NCBI GenBank assembly: GCA_012798145.1
Contig: JAAZNT010000250.1
Coordinates: 1 to 8,249, forward strand
Length of the DNA: 8,249 nucleotides
Direction of reading: 5' to 3'
From: Thermoanaerobaculaceae bacterium
GTDB lineage: Bacteria > Acidobacteriota > UBA4820
The number at the start of each line of letters is the position of its first letter. The first letter of the stretch is position 1. The notes under the pieces were generated by a model that worked only from the letters and a program-made list of their open reading frames with translations, had not been told where the DNA came from and ran no database searches. The position numbers and the translations under genes were made by a program. Shown here in pieces: positions 6,768 through 8,249 of the stretch.

Positions 6768-8171
6768 ATGGCAGACTATAAGAAAATAGTTTCAACGGTT
6801 TCTGTAAAAAATCCTGCTGAAGTAAGAAGGGAGCTATATAAATCATTAGACATAGGCGCAGACATTGTTGAAATAAGAATAGACTTTTTTAACAATCCTA
6901 AAGAAGCCGAAACATTGTTTGATTTGATTCCACAAGCAAAGCTCATCTTTAGCGGCAATAGAAAAAGAATTATTAAAGACGAATTTAATGTTTTGTTAAA
7001 AGCGCAAAAAATGGGAGCATTTATTGACATTCCCTTTGTTCAAGATTTTCCATATCCTGATAGATTAAACAAGAATAGACTTATAATCTCTTATCACGGA
7101 AAAATTGATTCATTTGGCTGTCTTGAAAGAACAATAAAGAAAATTTCAGGCATTTCAAGATATATTAAGATCGTTCCCCCAAAAGAGAACATTTTTCTTT
7201 GCGCCCAATTCTTGAAATGGATTCAAAGAGTAAACAGAAAATATGATTTTATTTCTTTTCCCAGCGGCGATGAAAGCAAATTTGCCAGAATTTTATCTCT
7301 TGCTTTTGGCTCAAAATGGGTTTATTGCTTATCCCCAAACTCACAAAAAAGTGTCAAAGGACAAATTGGCGTAAAAGAACTTGTATCTTACAAGCCAAAA
7401 GAGATTTCCAAAAAGACATTACTTACCGGACTGATTGGCTATCCCCTCAATTTTACTTTAAGCCCGCAAATGTGGAATGGTTGGTTTGAAGAAAAATTAA
7501 TTGACGCGAGATATCTTCCCTTTCCCGCACAAAATATCCAAAACGCCCTTGAGGCGTTTAAACTTCTTGATGTGAAATTCTTTGCAGTTACTACACCTCA
7601 CAAAAATCAAATAATCAAATACATTGACGCATTGTCAAATAAAGCGCGAAATTGCGAGTCAGTAAACAGCGTTCTGGAATTGCAAAACGGCAATTTATTC
7701 GGCTTTAATACGGATATTTACGGGATTAGAAGAGCCGTATTTCCTTTAAAAAAGAAAGCAAAAATTCTAATTCTTGGAAGCGGGGGAGTGGCAAGAAGCA
7801 CACTCTTTGCTTTTAATAAAAAATCACACTCAATATTTTTAAGTTCAAGAAATGAAGAAATTGGGAAAGAAATATGCTATAAATTTGGCGCAGAATTTAT
7901 TAAGTGGAACGAAAAAGAGGACGGAAACTATGACCTTGTAATAAATGCAACATCAGCAGGTTCAGACAACGAATCGCTTCCGTGGAACAAAGAAAAACCG
8001 CTCCATTCCAAAAAAATTCTTGACCTTGTCGTTGCCGAAGATGGTTTGACCCTATTTGAAAAATTTGCGCTTTCAAACAAAGCCAAAATTATCAGCGGCA
8101 GAACTGTTCTTCTGCACCAAGCCAAACTACAATTTAGAATTTTGCAAAAATTGTTCTTTGATTATTTTTAA
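6768..8171 (+). CDS. Bifunctional 3-dehydroquinate dehydratase (type I) / shikimate dehydrogenase fusion
   Basis: This 467-residue fusion should carry out two consecutive steps of the shikimate pathway: 3-dehydroquinate to 3-dehydroshikimate, then NADPH-dependent reduction to shikimate. Residues about 1-210 are a type I dehydratase: VEIRIDFF (Glu35, Arg37), ISYH (His110), YIKIV (Schiff-base Lys134), FARIL (Arg174) and GQIGVKEL (Gln199). Residues about 218-467 are AroE: GLIGYPLNFTLSPQMWN, VTTPHK (catalytic Lys279), ESVNSV, GFNTDIYG (Asp316), the nucleotide loop LGSGGVARS, INATSAG and LLHQAKLQF. Several expected residues differ: the dehydratase Arg of 'TFR' and the Glu that partners His are not evident, and AroE has FT and WN where HS and HN are usual. 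The same domain order is known in plants and Chlamydia. I chose the ATG at 6768 because it places MADYKKIVSTVSV at the first strand. A TTG at 6738 would add ten residues. The gene diverges from gmhA. Confidence 0.92.
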   Translation: MADYKKIVSTVSVKNPAEVRRELYKSLDIGADIVEIRIDFFNNPKEAETLFDLIPQAKLIFSGNRKRIIKDEFNVLLKAQKMGAFIDIPFVQDFPYPDRLNKNRLIISYHGKIDSFGCLERTIKKISGISRYIKIVPPKENIFLCAQFLKWIQRVNRKYDFISFPSGDESKFARILSLAFGSKWVYCLSPNSQKSVKGQIGVKELVSYKPKEISKKTLLTGLIGYPLNFTLSPQMWNGWFEEKLIDARYLPFPAQNIQNALEAFKLLDVKFFAVTTPHKNQIIKYIDALSNKARNCESVNSVLELQNGNLFGFNTDIYGIRRAVFPLKKKAKILILGSGGVARSTLFAFNKKSHSIFLSSRNEEIGKEICYKFGAEFIKWNEKEDGNYDLVINATSAGSDNESLPWNKEKPLHSKKILDLVVAEDGLTLFEKFALSNKAKIISGRTVLLHQAKLQFRILQKLFFDYF

Positions 8172-8185
8172 CCCAAATTTGTCAA

Positions 8186-8191
8186 TATAAT
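8186..8191 (+). promoter_or_regulatory. Possible -10 box for a gene beyond the right edge
   Basis: A perfect TATAAT lies 14 bases after the aroDE stop, but no acceptable -35 box stands 16-18 bases upstream. If used, transcription would start near 8198, inside the hairpin that follows. AT-rich spacers produce this hexamer easily, so support is weak. Confidence 0.2.
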
Positions 8192-8194
8192 AAA

Positions 8195-8221
8195 TTTCTC
8201 TAACGACTTTCATTAGAGAAA
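8195..8221. repeat. Perfect inverted repeat (9-bp stem, 9-base loop) after aroDE
   Basis: TTTCTCTAA (8195-8203) and TTAGAGAAA (8213-8221) are exact reverse complements around the loop CGACTTTCA. The stem has only two G-C pairs. On the plus strand no T-run follows, so it is a poor intrinsic terminator for aroDE. On the minus strand it is followed by TTTATTATATT, so it could stop transcription arriving from the right. It could equally be a leader hairpin or operator. The rest of 8172-8249 contains no gene I can support. Confidence 0.5.
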
Positions 8222-8249
8222 ATGGAAGATAAGTGCACATAGGCGCTGG

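Noticed and set aside
8233..8249. GTG at 8233 preceded by GGAAG as the start of a further plus-strand gene
   Set aside because: Only five codons remain before the edge, with no recognisable motif. The ribosome-site resemblance alone cannot support a gene.

Overview
The window is AT-rich bacterial DNA with very tight gene packing. It carries five genes on the minus strand and one on the plus strand, which diverge from a 71-base control region at 6697-6767. The minus-strand set reads, in transcription order: a phosphoheptose isomerase (gmhA); two secreted proteins of the M16 (insulinase-like) peptidase fold; adenylosuccinate synthase (purA); and a large AlkP-superfamily phosphohydrolase that runs off the left edge. 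These genes are separated by 10-14 bases or overlap by ATGA, and several have strong AGGAGG or GGAGG ribosome sites, so they look like one operon. The plus-strand gene is a fused 3-dehydroquinate dehydratase / shikimate dehydrogenase (aroD-aroE) of the shikimate pathway. It is followed by a short intergenic stretch with a hairpin.

The organism is probably a Gram-negative-type (diderm) bacterium. The evidence is a heptose-pathway gene, three products with Sec-type signal peptides, and Shine-Dalgarno starts. Low G+C, divergent but recognisable enzymes and an AroD-AroE fusion would fit a poorly cultured phylum, but the sequence alone does not let me name one.

Functionally, the operon mixes envelope-related genes (GmhA for sugar precursors, the exported M16 pair, the exported phosphohydrolase) with one purine-biosynthesis enzyme. 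I see no mobile element, CRISPR array, tRNA or rRNA. The most unusual point is that both M16-fold proteins have lost the zinc-binding HxxEH motif. The pair therefore looks like two non-catalytic partners rather than the usual active plus inactive pair. Other points worth checking are a dehydratase half that lacks some expected active-site residues, an apparently leaderless start for the aroDE gene, and two membrane helices inserted into the catalytic domain of the phosphohydrolase.
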